Of a stretch of 64,000 bases of DNA, positions 12,601-25,986 are shown piece by piece. Position numbers and translations under genes: made by a program. The notes beneath the pieces were generated by a model. That model saw only the letters and a program-made list of their open reading frames with translations, did not search any database and was not told the origin of the DNA. Position 1 is the stretch's first letter, and each line of letters begins with the position of its first letter. The stretch is from Rostratula benghalensis (taxonomy: Eukaryota > Chordata > Aves > Charadriiformes > Rostratulidae). Location: positions 3,124,085 to 3,188,084 of the forward strand of contig VXAI01000083.1 of NCBI GenBank assembly GCA_013399305.1. The letters run 5' to 3'.

Positions 12601-15600
12601 CCGATTAGTTTTTACAAATTGTCTAAAAGTTTACGACATGCTCTGGGTAAATTTTAAAGGGTGATGCTACACATATCAATTAAGGAAATTTTCTGTCCAT
12701 TTTTTTCCCTGCTAAACTAGTGGATATACAATATTCCATTTTAAAATATACTGCTATGTCAATTTCATTTCATAACAAAAGAAAAATAATCGCTTTTTGA
12801 TTAATCAGTAATTGAGAAAAACAAGAAAAAGAGTTGAAAGACATTAGCCCACACAGGGATTCAGAATTATTTTGTGTTTCATGTTGTACCTGTAATAGGC
12901 ACCACTGCCTCTCGCCTCCTCTGCTTCAAGAGACCAGAGCACACCATTCTGAATGGCTGCTCCAGGGATTTATATTCCTCCAGAGTAATAGTGCTGATTA
13001 TTTAATCACCTTGTACATGCCACTTAGGCAGGGAGAAATGTAGTCATGTGCATCAGGAGTCATGAAGATCAATTGCACCGTCTGTTTCCTTCTGTCTGCG
13101 ACAACCTGCTCTGACCCTCCAGTGGCTGGGGCCAGTTTTCAGAGCAGGCATGACATGTAATCAAATCAGCAACCAAAACAGCAAAAACACCACTATTTGA
13201 TGTAGAGGAAGTAGTTTCCATTGTGGAGTATCCATGAGTTGCAAGTTGTACATAAACAACACCTTTTCCTTTCTGAAAGAATGGGTGGCATCAAATCCAC
13301 GATTGCTGGGCACGCTGGCTCCCAGTTCCAGGTTTGCGCCTTGCCTGCAATAACGTGTAGCCAAATATAAACAAAATCCCCTTACCTTTACATGATGTGT
13401 TAGTCTAAAGTTGGGGTTCCAGGTGGAACAAAACCACCAAGTGTCACATTTGGTTCAACCTGGCAAAGGGCAGATAATAGTACTCAAAAATAGCTTATCT
13501 TTGAAAGTCTTTGTCATCACATCTATACCAAACAGCCAGGATATACGAACTGCACTCTCCTCCCTATCTTAGGAGCAGTTAGGACATCATGGTAACAATG
13601 ATGAAGAAAAATAATCAATGCTATTCTTAGAATAAACTATGATTAGTCATGGTTGTGTAATACATTTTTGCAGTGTCTGTGCTATGCTGTTCTGTACTGT
13701 CCAGACATTGGGTATCCAGTAAAATTTTGAACCACCTCCATCAACATTCATTAAAAAAACTCTGTATTAATCTCTTTTCCACTTGCAGCCAATAAGATTT
13801 AGGCCTTTTAAAAATAATGGTTGGGGTTTTTTTTGTTTTTTAAATCTGCCTATTTTCTTCCCTTAAGTATATACTGTTGCTCCAAGTGAGGAGATTAGAA
13901 GTAATTTAGTGTTTGATTGGGACTTGCTAAAAGGCATCCTTAGCAGGATAATGTTTTGAAGTCATCAACTCTACCCCAGAATTCTTACACAATTTGCATG
14001 TGTAAAATTGTTTGCAAGACAAGGGTTGCTCTTCTTGCTCACCATTAAGGACAAATGCTGCTCAAGATCAGAGCACCACTCAAAATGTTTTCTACTTATG
14101 AGATGCGTTGGAGCACATAGCAGTGCTCGGGTTATTTTACCAGACTTCAAATTTTCAGCAAATACTAACAATAATACCCACCATCCTTTTTTTCTTTTCA
14201 GTACACCTTTTGCAAGAAGCTTCTCTTTCAATTTTTAAGATGCCATTCTGAAACAGGACCAGAACTCAGAAAACTAACTGCTGCTCTTGTGCTCTTACAC
14301 GTGAGCAAATTGTTGTCTTTTACATCTGGTGCATTGTACTACAGCTTCAAGTGATGTGATTCATGTCACTTTCCAAAGGATGGTAAGAGGATCTTTGTTT
14401 CTAGTGGCACCATCAAAGCAAGAACAGGCTTTTATTAATTTAATAAAGGCTGAGCAGATGCTCCAGTCTTATCATAAGTAGCATTAACAGAAACTGGAAC
14501 ACAGGCAACAAATACAATAACAGTCTTAGTGAGCACTTTGTCCTCTCTACCAGCCATCCAGAACCAGAACTGGGATTGCCAGCTGAGCCTCCAGCCTTCT
14601 GCATCATTTTGCTAATGCAAAACCATCAGTAAACCTGTTGCCACACTTTCCTGTTAAGCTACATCTGCTGCAATTATATATTTAAGAGGATGCATCAATG
14701 ATCAGCATCACTGACTTTTAATCTTTAGGATAACTTATCTCTAATCTTGTACCACTATAGACATTTTTTATTGTCACAGACAAAAAGACTTAATGAGTCC
14801 TTTGTTGGATGAAACACAGGAAACTACTGCAAAGAGAAACCCTTCTTTACACACTTTCTGAGTGAACAATCAGTGCTGTCTTGTGAACAGGACTTTTAAC
14901 TTTGCTTTGCAGGCAGCTGTCAACGCTTTGAAGGATAGTTTTTCCAAAATTTGCATGAAGGCTGCTGAGCTGAGTTGTGAACTAGTAGTAGTGGTTTGCT
15001 ATAGGCAGCATGCTGGAATATAGCCTTTAGTTTCGCATTTGCTGAAATATTTGAAATACCAAAAGTACCAAAGTTCAGAGAAATCCACTTCAGCTCTTCA
15101 GCCGGATAAAATCTTAGAAAATGAATTGTACTACTTTCTAGGCATTCCACTCCTCCCGTGAAGTTTGTTGCAAAGGAAATGTGGATAGAATACGTGGTAG
15201 GCAATATAAACATCTGTGCCCCACTTCAAATTCTAGCCATTTTTTTCCCATAGAGCACTATTGCAATCCTCCTTCACTATCAGAGTCGAGTGTGTAGTCA
15301 GTGGCATTATCACCATCTACTCATCAGGAATGAATAGTGTGGTAAGAATAGAACTTGTTACTTTCAGCCTCAAAACAGCGCTGAAATAAGGGATTTCTCT
15401 GCTTAGCTATTTGTGAAGGAATTGATGCACACTTTGACATAACGCTTTTGAAGTAAGTGAGACTAACTCAGTGAAAAATCCCTTTGTTGAGTTCAGCTGT
15501 GCAATGCTGGAAAGTTAAGAAGAAAATTGAATATGCAGATATTTTTACTACCAAAAGAATATTCTCATAAGACAGAGAAAAACAAACTATTTTCTAATTT

Positions 15601-16005
15601 ATGTATGGGGCCTTCAAAATTTTTACAACTAATAGAAACTTTGTAGATCGAGGGGGAACCACAGAAATTTTCAAAACCATGCAGTAACGATAAGCTGAAT
15701 TCAGCTGTAGAAAACAGATGTCACCTTTTCCTGTAATCCATAAGATTAAACAACTGTAATCATAGGAACCTTTAGTATTGATTCATTAAAATAAAATAGA
15801 ATTTTAATTAAAAAAACCCTCTCTTGAGATTGCCAGCCTTGTTCACAGATATTGAGAACTCTTCTGAGTTTCACTGTTCCATAAGACTATGATCTCTTTT
15901 TCTTTTTTTTTTTTTTCTAAAATTATGTAGGTATAGTTTTAATAGAGCTTTTTAATCTTTTATTGAACATAGCATATTAATGTGTTACAAATTTGTATTT
16001 TACAG
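6638..16005. other. Long unique noncoding stretch
   Basis: I see no gene or interspersed repeat. Small features are T/G-rich tracts at 7007-7040 and 13819-13842, a C7 run near 9217, and a T14 run at 15903-15916. Another acceptor-like site (CTTTTTTTCTTTTCAG) ends at 14201 and is followed by 50 open codons without recognisable homology. All frames here are short and unremarkable. Confidence 0.55.
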
Positions 16006-16164
16006 AAAATGGCTGATTGTGCAATGAACAATCAGCAAGAAGAAAGGAGCTTTTTACATGGTGTAATACTGACAACTGATGTGCATCCATCTGAAGAAGA
16101 TACTGTTCTCTGTCCAAAATCACAGCCGCAGGCCGTGAACAAGTTAGGAAATTTAGCTTTATAA
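16006..16164 (+). CDS. Unrecognised 51-codon ORF after a splice-acceptor-like site
   Basis: A TTTGTATTTTACAG acceptor-like sequence ends at 16005, with TATTAAT as a possible branch point about 27 bases upstream. Four bases into the putative exon an ATG at 16009 has A at -3 and G at +4, a favourable initiation context. The 51-residue frame is hydrophilic and acidic in the middle (HPSEEDT) and ends LGNLAL-stop at 16164. No AATAAA follows within 500 bases. I recognise no family and see no membrane segment. It may be a chance frame; the case rests only on context and composition. Confidence 0.15.
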   Translation, partial: KMADCAMNNQQEERSFLHGVILTTDVHPSEEDTVLCPKSQPQAVNKLGNLAL

Positions 16165-18574
16165 AGCGATATACAGGAACCCAAGATACAAAGCAAACCC
16201 TTCATGTTTCTTTAGCAATCATCAAAACCATTTAATATATAGTGCAATTATTAACTGAACCCTCCTAGTTGCTGCAGAGATGGAATCTCAGTTCTGCAGG
16301 TTGAATTTCATACCTCATTAGGAGATAGCCTGATTGAGTCAATGAACTCAGGTAAAAATGTAAATTTACTATCAATGGTGGCTTTGCAAACTGGCCCAGG
16401 TTTAAAATGAGTCAGGAAGTGATAAAACAAACAGAAAAGTCCCCAAGACTCACACAGTTTCAGATAGCAGTCTGTAGCAACCAGAGGAGCACAGAATTCC
16501 TTATTTAAGCCCAACCAGTAGCAAGATCAGTTCATCTGATTGCCCACAGTAGTACTGTCTCCGCTATGGATGCAGCTGGCTTCATCCCATTGACAAACCA
16601 TCTCAAAAACATAGACTATCTTGCTGCAATAGTTAATGCTAATTTTAATCTTATCTGAATTTAAGGTCATACAATGAAAATAATAGTATATGGTAATTAA
16701 CTGGCCAAAGCAGATGCCTGCTTTTGCATCATAATCTTATTAAATCTGTCTAAAACTGTTATTGTCCCATTATCAAATAGAACTTTAAAAAAGCAACATT
16801 AATGTTAACGTGCTTAACACATCAAATGAACTTGCCTTTCTTATAAATGCTGGCCTTAAATAAACTCATCACAATTTACGACAACTTCTTCCTTTATATC
16901 AAAACTTGGCCCTTCAATAACTCAGAAATTGCTTTTACTGCAAAGATACCCTATAACAACACTACCATTTTTCTAGGCATATAGATGATTACATCCTAGA
17001 CAGAGAAGGTGACTGGTTGTTTTGATTTAGGAGTATTAAGTAGCCATTAGGCAAAAGACAAAGTTCTTAGCCCTACCTTACATATCGTTATCCATCTATC
17101 AAGCACACACACATATCATTTCAGGGGATAGTTTTATATATCTTAGCTTTTTGAAAAGTTATTTTTCATTTTACAAGAACTCTCTTATGACATTTTGGAT
17201 AGTCAGGTAAATCCTAAATACTATAATATGAACAAGTGTGCATTGCCTTGGGGCTCGAGAGAACTCATAGGTGCATACTGGGGCACAGACTCCAAGATGG
17301 CAACAGTTCCTAGCATTGAGTAATTTCACACCTCTTTATCTAATAGCCCACTGTTACTCACTGGTGCTTTATATTTTCATACGCTGCCCTCCCTCAATGT
17401 ATTTTGGGTTGGTTTTTTTGGAGGAGGGAGGAAGGAGTGGGAATTTAATACAAAAACCACAGGAGTAAAAGAGCTCCCAAATGCAAAAAAATAGATTCAG
17501 ATATCATCTAGAGTCCAACTAAATAAAAAAGTCTGGAAAACTCAGAGTCACTACTGCATCTATCCTTACAATCCCCTGTTGTGGCAAATCTCTGAAGAAG
17601 CCTCCAAACAGCATGTGATTTTATAGACCATATGATCTGCAATATTTACCACATATAATGCAAATAGATAAGGCAAAGCAAACAGCTTGAATTTTGTATT
17701 TCCTTGCTTTTTATTTAGTCTAGGTTGTTAACACCATGTGAATGTATATTTGGGAATTTCTGTGTTTGTGTGTGGATGCATATGTGCATGTGTGTATATA
17801 TAGGTATAAACAAACAGAGTAATTTCACCATATTTCTCACATATCATAAAAGAATACTTTCTGAGCTATTAACTTTTGATTTCTCAAATTTCTTAGGAAA
17901 AGAAAAAGCAATGTTCATTTTAGTTCCAACTGAAAAAAACAAATTATGCTTGTTTTCAGCTTCTATTTTCTCTTGCTGTCCCTAGTCTGTGCTGCTTGCT
18001 TATGTAGGTCTTGAGTTTCAATAAAAACAAATGTCAACACCTGTTATCAGAATATTTGACCATTGTTTTATAACTAAAATACATGGCAATAAGGTGTTAG
18101 CAAATTAGAATAAATGGGAAATGCACATGATAACCACACTTTGTTATTGATCAGTACATACACGAAATTTTAAAGTAGATTAAAACCTCCATATTACATT
18201 GAAAATGTAAAGGCACACATTCAAAAGGGATTCCTCTACAAATACAAAAGTGCGTCAAGTCCTAGGTCATATTGCCAACATCTGGCTTGCTTGACTGGAC
18301 TAGACCTCTATTGTAAACCTCTGAGGGGAGCAAGGGAAGAAAGTATGAAAGTAACTCAATATATCAAGTCTTACCTGCTCCACCTGTGTTGAGACTAACA
18401 GGGTCATATTACTTTATTTATTATCTCTGAAAGCTCATCCCCCAAGATTTTCCACCTACATTCATTGCTTACCAATATGTTCTATCTAAACCACTCACTC
18501 TACTGCTTGAAATCTGGTTCCACCAATCTTTATTGTTCCAAGTTAATCTTTTGATTTTCTGCCTGAGAAAAGGC
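16165..18574. other. Unique noncoding DNA
   Basis: A T/G-rich tract lies at 17405-17440 and a short TG/TA-rich stretch at about 17765-17805. I see no gene or element. Confidence 0.55.
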
Positions 18575-18648
18575 CACCAAAACAAAAAAACTAAACCAAA
18601 CCAAACCAAACAAAAATAAAAACCAATCAAAGAAACCCCCAAACCATT
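18575..18648 (+). repeat. A/C-rich tract with CCAAA repeats
   Basis: Low-complexity A/C sequence built around about four CCAAA pentamers, followed by AAACCCCCAAACC. It belongs to the set of A/C tracts described in the findings. Confidence 0.8.
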
Positions 18649-20624
18649 TTGCTTCGGAGGCTGAAGAGCAATGCGCCTTCTGCCTACCAGTAAGCTGCTG
18701 CAGGGAAGACAGCTTTCATCACTGAGGAAGTATGTGCAAGATAGAAAGGAGAGAGCCATGATTTCCTGGATGGAAGTGAAGGAAATAGAAATTCACCAGG
18801 AGCACTTTTCTGGTTTTGATAGTTCTCAGCCAAAGCGAACTGAAAACAAGACTTCTATTTCAGGTTCTGAGAAGGCACTTTTTCCATTTTGGGTTGCTTT
18901 TCATCATTACCTGCAGATCAGATTGAATTCTATGGGAAAGAAAGCCGCCTTCTTTACTAATGGACTAATTCCAATTCCTGTAGTTATATTATTATTAGCG
19001 GAACTGTTTATATGAATAATATCTCACAGTATGTATTGTTTGGGAACTATTCACATCAAGTGTTTACAATCGATTACCTAAAGACATTATTTATCATGCC
19101 TTATTGCATTCTGAAATGTTTTTTCATTTAATTTTTGTATATGGGAGAAAAACATATAAGGAATTCAGAAGAAAGATGAAGAAGAATAGCGTGCCTAGAG
19201 GATATATTATTGAGCTACAGATTATTTGTACTAAATCTCATTAAACTTTTGCAGTTCATAACATGTTGCATGAAGTTCTTATTGCCACCCTAACATGCTT
19301 GGGCTTTTTCTGGTGGGATCTTTTTATTTCTTTATTTTGTTCTGATTATTTCATTTTGGGGTACTTTTTTCCTTTTCCTCAAGTTTAAGAGGGGTTAGTT
19401 GTGAGTTTACTATAACATATGCAAATTTGCTTATTTTTAGAAAATGTTCTTTAATACTACACTTTCGTTGTCAGAGTCTGTAGTGCTAATAACTGTGTTA
19501 ATAAAATTATTATCTACAGTGAAGAAATTGCTTTCCATACATAGAAATTTAATGAGATGGAAATTTTCAGGAACTGAACTGATTCTCAGCAGTGGTTTGG
19601 TAGACTCTCATAACATCTGCCCATGTGCAGACTGGAAATACTCAATGCAATAAGATGTTATTTAATTAGCTATGCTTTTGTGTTTCACATTTTTCTTTTT
19701 TCAGTTTCATAAATTCACTTGGTAAGCTAAGTGCTAATGGATATCCATATTTACCAACCAGAAGTGCCTCTTTCCTTAGGTAAATTAGGTTTCAATAATA
19801 TTACAGGGTTATATGTTTTTTAATGCTATTTTATATATGTTTTTTAATGCTGTTTTATCTCCCTAAAGGAATGAAGAAGTGAGTACATGCATCAATTACA
19901 ACCCAGCTGTAAACAGGACAAGTTTACTAGAGAGCTGAAGATCCTTCTACCCCTGTTAACCGGACATAAAGAATTTATCATTTCCATAATATTCAATATT
20001 ATCACCCACTATAAGGCAGACAAACTTCACACTGCACTTACTCTGCTTCCACTCTCATGCCCTTCCCTGCTCAGACGCGGCTGCAGTCCATTTCAACAAC
20101 TACAAATGTTTCAGCAGAGGATTCAGGTGCATTTCTTTATGTAAATTGCTACACCACTAACTATTGTTTGTCCACTTTGTTTTTCACTCTCATCTCAAAA
20201 GAGCATGCTTTACCATGAAAAATGCAAGAACTGAACAGCCTTGTTGTGCAAGTATAAAAATTGAAATGTTTATCTTGTGTGTGTTCCAACACACACAACA
20301 TTCACACAAAAATGTAAAGACATTAAGCAGTCTTTTGAGACTTTTTTTAATCACTAAATCTGTATAAATTAGGAATGACAAAACAGAACTTATCAGAAAA
20401 GCACAGATATCAAGAGAGAATACAGACTTTTACTTTTGTTTTTGTCCTTGCTGGACAAGTATTCATGACCTGTATATAATTGGCTTTTAATTTCATCATC
20501 ATGTATCACAGAGAGAAGCAAAGCTGTCCCTTGCCTTGCTTCCATGAGCTACCTTAATCAAGCTTACATATATTAAGTACGTCCTTGTTTTACGCCTAAC
20601 TCTTATTTCTCATCTGTTCTCCAG
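18649..20624. other. Unique noncoding DNA
   Basis: A 114-codon frame at 18671-19015 has no recognisable homology. Its composition, with a hydrophobic end at the stop, does not suggest a known protein. Apart from the tandem duplication at 19810-19857 nothing stands out. Confidence 0.5.
19810..19857 (+). repeat. 24-bp tandem duplication
   Basis: Two adjacent 24-bp copies begin TATATGTTTTTTAATGCT and differ at a single position (A in the first, G in the second). This is a recent local duplication by slippage. Confidence 0.9.
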
Positions 20625-20674
20625 GCTACATCTCCTGACATTCACGATTAAGGAACTCACCATTCAAAGCAAAA
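20625..20674 (+). other. Candidate 50-nt internal exon (plus strand)
   Basis: All the splice elements are present. A CTAAC branch point at 20596-20600 lies 25 bases before the AG, followed by the pyrimidine tract TCTTATTTCTCATCTGTTCTCCAG. The donor AAAA|GTAAGTG begins at 20675. One of three frames is open across the 50 bases (LHLLTFTIKELTIQSK plus one spare base). I recognise no protein. The leftover phase matches the open frame of the terminal-exon candidate at 52788. It may be a noncoding-RNA exon or chance. Confidence 0.2.
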
Positions 20675-22276
20675 GTAAGTGACTTTCTCGTTTGACTCTA
20701 GATCCAAAGGAGCAAAGCCTCTAAAAGATTAAATATTTAATCCTTTGATCTACTGTGTTGGCAATTGCCCTATCTATTTTATAAGCAGGTTGACAAAAGC
20801 ATTATGGGGCCTGGGATTTGTGTAATGGAGCAGTGTTAAACTCTGCACTCTTCTGTGCTAAAACGCAGAATAACATTTTTCTAACAGAACAATATTACTA
20901 TGAACTTCCTATAACGGTACTTGAGGCGAAACTGAACATAGATGTCATTTCGAACAATTTCCTGTGATGATTACCAAGGCATATAAAACAAAGGAACTGA
21001 ATATATTCCGAATTAAATAATAAACAACTTTTAAAGAAGTGAGCACATTCATTACAAAGCAGCAGCTAAATGAATTTTAAAGAGCAGGTTGAGCTCTCTC
21101 AGAGAGTGGGGAAAGTAAATACGGTTACAGAAGACTGGAGAAGGTCAAACACAGTATCAAGTGAAACAGCAGATTAGAAGTATCAGAAAACTGCAATCCA
21201 ACTGAAAGAACTAATTTGAGAAAAATACCAGAACAATCTATTAAACAGTTTGTACATACCTTGACAGTGTTTTATGAAGATCATCTACTCACTATTATGG
21301 GTTTACCCTTGGGTATTATGGGTTTGTCGTTATTCTTAGATAAACACATTATCACCAAACGGGGTCCACTTAAGAAAGTTTAAGACGTACAAGCAGACAG
21401 TGGGAGAAGTTTAATCTATAGACACCATGAAAATGTTGAAAGAACACCAAGCTTTTTGATCAAGAACACAAAAGCATGGCAATAGACTTCCATTACTTTA
21501 AAATGCCACCAGTAAGAGGTCTACCTTATCAAGACTTGATATAATCAGCTTTATTTGCACCAGGGTTAGGTTGTAGTGAGGATAGGTAAACCTTGGAATA
21601 AGTCATGTAAACCAAACCCTGTAACATTGCAGTTGATATTTTCACAAAACACTGTAGTTACCTCTGTCAGAAATTATTCGGATATCATTGATCCTCCTCT
21701 TCTCTGGCTCTGATAGACTAGATAGCTTTTTCAAGACCATTCTAACTGAAGACTTCTGTGAACCCTCCTGTAGCTCATATGAAACAATGCCCTTTGGCAA
21801 ATAACTGCTGGTGTGACAAGCATTTCATACAGCTTCAAACCCAGTGCTCCAAAATAGTTGTAAATTTCAGAGAATTCCAATGGTGAACTCCCACCTCTCA
21901 AACAGATTAAGGAAACTCTGGAAGGGATTAGCGTTTTTCATTTCAGCATTAAAAATACTACATTACACACTGGCACATTTGCGGTAAACAAGTAATCCTT
22001 TGCCTTCCTGAGTTATTTCCGGTAAGTCTTCATTCTTTGTTAAAAAGAATCAATAGCAAAATGTGACTGAGAACTAAATTAGTATCTCTAATTTAGAAAC
22101 TCAAAAACCAAACTCATCAAAATCCAGTATCTAACAGATTTTTTTTACCTTAGAAACTAGTACACAATTGTTCAAAAATATGGAACTATTTAGAAGTTAT
22201 GATCAAGTCAGAAACATTAACAAAAGCTAATGGTCAAATCTCTCTTTTTTTCCCTTCTCTTTTCTTTTTTTTTATT
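20675..22276. other. Unique noncoding DNA
   Basis: A TATTATGGGTTT 12-mer is present twice, 21 bases apart, at 21293 and 21314. An acceptor/donor pair at 21945-22021 encloses a segment closed in all frames. Nothing else is recognised. Confidence 0.55.
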
Positions 22277-22343
22277 TAAAAAACAAACAAACAAAAAAAA
22301 AACACCCCAAAACAAACAAACCAAAACAAAAAAAAAACCCCAA
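22277..22343 (+). repeat. A/C-rich low-complexity tract
   Basis: A CAAA/AACCCC-type tract directly follows a T-rich run (about 22242-22275). The T-rich and A-rich halves could fold back imperfectly. Confidence 0.8.
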
Positions 22344-23679
22344 CTCACTACAGTAACAAGATGGGAATCAATCTGAAATTACCTTTTTGAAGTCCTGTGA
22401 ACTCCATCTCAGGTGACTTGGCAAGCCACACACTGTGGTGTTACTAAGAATACAAGTAGCTTGTGATTAGATCTCTTCTGAGGCTGAGGGAGTGGAAATG
22501 TTGTATAAACCATCAGTTGCTCACAGTTTAGACTGAAGTAGATTGTAGTCCTCTATTTGACCAAGTTCTTTTTTTTCTGAAATGCAAGTACAGAAAAGAT
22601 ATCCAGTTACAGTTTAGCCTTGTCCTTTTCAAAGAGGATCTGAAACAGAGCCATTAGAGTTCTGAAGTATGAGATCAATATAAAACCATGCACAACATTG
22701 ATAGATGAAACTAGAACTACAGATAAGATCTAAAGAGCACTGGATTTTCACAAGAATAGATATTTTGAAAAAGATTTCTGACCTACTTCACCAGAATGTC
22801 ATTAGAAGGCTTGCAAGATTTAATACCATCTCTAGAGATGAAAATATAAATTAGCTCATCTTTTTTATAATTTAACAGCACTATAACATGTACATGAAGT
22901 AGACTGACCAAAAATGACACCTGCCATTGCAGGATATAAAGAGGTAAACAACCTTCCTGAAATAGTTCTCAGGGATTAAATTCTAATAACATCAGTTTAA
23001 GATCTGCTGTTGTGCTATTAATGAGGCTAAAATTATAAGCATATACATCCTTCAAATTATTTTTCCAATCAAAGGATAGAAAGAGAGTTACATTTTGCAA
23101 ACAGACATAATTCTAGCATTTAACAGTTGTGTGCAGAAATGTATTAATGATACTAGTACTAGCTCACACTATTTTTTGTTGTTGTTGTTGTTGTTGTTAA
23201 GGGAATGCCTGCTTAAGTTACTCAGGTGATACAAGGTTTGTAGATGAGCATGGAGATGACAATGTTATTACATTAAAAAGGCATTACCTAAACAATGGGC
23301 TTTTACTTTTTACAGCCAAAGGTAAGAAACATATATTAATGCAATACTTTGACATTTTAAATTTACAGGTAGACTCTGTTGAGTTTCCAAAGTTTTTTTT
23401 CTGCTAACCAGTATTTTTAAGTTTTGACCTGAAGCTTCCTTGAGGAAGAAACACAGTGTAAAAGCATCAATTGCTGTTTTTCATGCTGTTGTCAAACAAG
23501 TTTTTCCAAATAGGCAAGGACTTCTAACGTAGATAGGACAGAGTACTAGAAAGGGTAACTGTCTGTCAGTGCTCAAAGTACACTAGAAGGAATTCAGTCT
23601 CTGCCTAACTCCCTTAAAATCCATAAATAGTCATTCAGAATCTGGTGACTTATGGTGTTAGACTCTACTCTTAGAAGAC
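22344..23679. other. Unique noncoding DNA
   Basis: No gene or element is seen except the GTT microsatellite listed separately. Confidence 0.55.
23178..23198 (+). repeat. (GTT)7 microsatellite
   Basis: Seven perfect GTT units follow a T6 run. Confidence 0.95.
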
Positions 23680-23956
23680 AAAAAAAAAAAAGGAAAAGGA
23701 AAAGGAAAAGGAGAAGGAAAAGGAGAAGGAGAAGGAAAAGAAAAGGAAAAGGAGAAGGAGAAGGAAAAGAAAAGGAAAAGGAGAAGGAGAAGGAGAAGGA
23801 GAAGGAGAANNNNNNNNNNNNNNNNNNNNNNNNNNNNNNNNNNNNNNNNNNNNNNNNNNGAAAAGGAAAAGGAAAAGGAAAAGGAAAAGGAAAAGGAAAA
23901 GGAAAAGGAAAAGGAAAAGGAAAAGGAAAAGGAAAAGGAAAAGGAAAAGGAAGAAA
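23680..23956 (+). repeat. Purine-only microsatellite (GAAAAG/GAGAAG)n with gap
   Basis: The plus strand is entirely A and G from 23680 to 23956, apart from the N gap. The left part mixes GGAAAA and GGAGAA hexamers; the right part (23860-23950) is about 15 perfect GAAAAG units. The long translated frames through it, on both strands, are artefacts. Such polypurine mirror-like tracts can form triplex (H-) DNA and are hard to sequence, which probably explains the gap. Confidence 0.97.
23810..23859. other. Assembly gap (50 N) in microsatellite
   Basis: Fifty N bases interrupt the repeat. The round number suggests a placeholder, so the true array length is unknown. Confidence 0.99.
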
Positions 23957-24338
23957 TAGCAGGTCCTTCTCTAAAAAGTGGAGGGGTGTGGGTTGACAGT
24001 ATCTTCAATATTATATTTATATGATACACACTCATTGATTAATATTTTCCTATTCAGCACTTCTGCTCCATCTGTTTATTTTGTTGCTTTGTATGCCATA
24101 GCTTTTCATCTTCCCATTGCCAGTAACATACAAAGAGACCTGCCAGACTTCCCCAGCCCACCCTAACTCCCAAGCTGATTTATCTGAGAGCAAACCACAA
24201 GATCCAATATCTTATGGAAAGGAGGAAATTTAAACACAAACTCACTGAATCCTAAAATAACAAGCTGGTTTTCACCTTTCCATTTCCTGCCAGTGACATT
24301 TTTTGAGATGCCTTAAGAACTTGTTCTAGTCCTCATTT

Positions 24339-24360
24339 AAAAAAAAAAAAAAAAAAAAAA
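24339..24360 (+). repeat. Poly(A) run, 22 bases
   Basis: An uninterrupted A22. No retroposed gene body is recognised upstream and no flanking duplication is seen. Confidence 0.9.
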
Positions 24361-25144
24361 GTTATTTTCTGGAAGTCCTGTGAAAACTAAAATTGAGAAG
24401 TCAGTAATGGAAAAACATATCGAATAGAAAATAGCTTTTAGTCAGAGAGGAAATAGATTGTGAACCAGTCCCAAGAACTAATGCCTGCTTGGTTTACTGT
24501 ACAACATGGTTAAAAAGCTGACACTTACCAATTTATGCTTGCAATCTTCCTTCTATCTGCTCTATATTACAGGGATTACAAGAGTGGCTGATTGAAGTAG
24601 GCAGAAAAATTTATTTGGATTTGCACCTTTTTTTGTGTCTCCACCAGCTAGGCTAGGCACAATCTGCAGTCATTTGGTTGAAACCTTTTATCTTTTCTTG
24701 TATCTATCAGTGTCAAATACATTGAACACCAATTTTGTATTCAGACCATGGTACCTTCCAAGCACAGGGTACAAGATGTTCAAAAATTCTTCCATGCAGC
24801 ATAATAGAGGGAAAGACACATAATAATATAGACAAGGAGAGTATTACACACACTCTTTTAGTTGACCTACACTAGTGAAAAGTGGATGAGTCAAATCCAA
24901 GAAGAGCTGGAATATTAGAAGAAAATGAAAAAAAGAGCAATTTTCTGCTACAAATTGCTAATTCTTTTTTTTTTAATGGAAACATATCACTATTTTCATT
25001 TTTTTACTTTTAAAAAACAGTATATTTATGAGCATTTCACCTAACATGTAATAATGAATTACAATGGAGAAACACAAAATGTAAAAACATAGGAACAGAA
25101 AATGACAAGAATTACTTAGAGGTTCTCCAAATGAACCCCTCCAC

Positions 25145-25165
25145 TGATGATGATGATGATGATGA
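25145..25165 (+). repeat. (TGA)7 microsatellite
   Basis: Seven perfect TGA units. Confidence 0.95.
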
Positions 25166-25986
25166 TGGTCTGATATTGAAGAATGCCTCTCTTTCTATTA
25201 ACATTTAAATCCAGCAGTACATACATGTTACATCTGTAACACACACATGAAGTTTGTATTTACCAATAGCATGTATCATCATACAATCTTACAACCCAGT
25301 CTCGCAGTGAGCTGCAGTGTGTCCCAAATACTACTGATGTTGGCCAGGTAAGGCTTTGTATTTCAGATTTTGGGGGGTGATTTTTGTTTTGTACAACCAT
25401 TTTCTTTCATAACATTATCATCATTATAACTGCCTATATCCCTGCCAGAACTTCAAAATACACTTACCATAATTTAAAAAAGTTTTGCCTGTCTCACCTT
25501 ACACTATAGTGAGAGCTGATAGAAATTTATTCAATTCAGGATATATCTGTACTGCAATACACCAGAAGTAGGTCTGAAAAGTGTTGAAATGACCACATGA
25601 TATATGCTGGAGATCATTTATTTCTACTAGTTTTGATGTGGTTTTGAGGATTGAATGCCCATTAGCAATTGCTGCACGTTAGGGGCACTCCTTGTATGTA
25701 CACTCCAGTGTCATTTGAAAATTGGGTCTTTCTCTGCAGGGATGAGCAGTGTGCTTATCCCCTCCAGTGTTAAAAAGAAAAAAAAATAAACAAAGACAAA
25801 TCCAAAGAGAAAAGCTGGCATGGAATGTATTTCTGGATTGAAAATAATACATTGCTGCAGTCACTCAGATTAACTATTAATGGTAATTGTATCAGAGATG
25901 GGGACAATGTATCACCTTTGTTTCCCAAATCAGGTAATCTTATTAAATGGAATATATTTTGGCTACAAAACAAGGATTCCATCACA

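Noticed and set aside
21945..22021. Acceptor/donor pair with GTAAGTC donor
   Set aside because: The enclosed bases have stops in all three frames and nothing else supports transcription.
23316..23321. Apparent 6-nt microexon (TTTTTACAG, CCAAAG, GTAAGAAA)
   Set aside because: The acceptor and donor look good, but a 6-base exon cannot be supported without transcript data.
23652..24035. Lys/Gly/Glu-rich and Ser/Phe/Leu-rich frames on both strands
   Set aside because: Pure translation of the GAAAAG microsatellite and the N gap.
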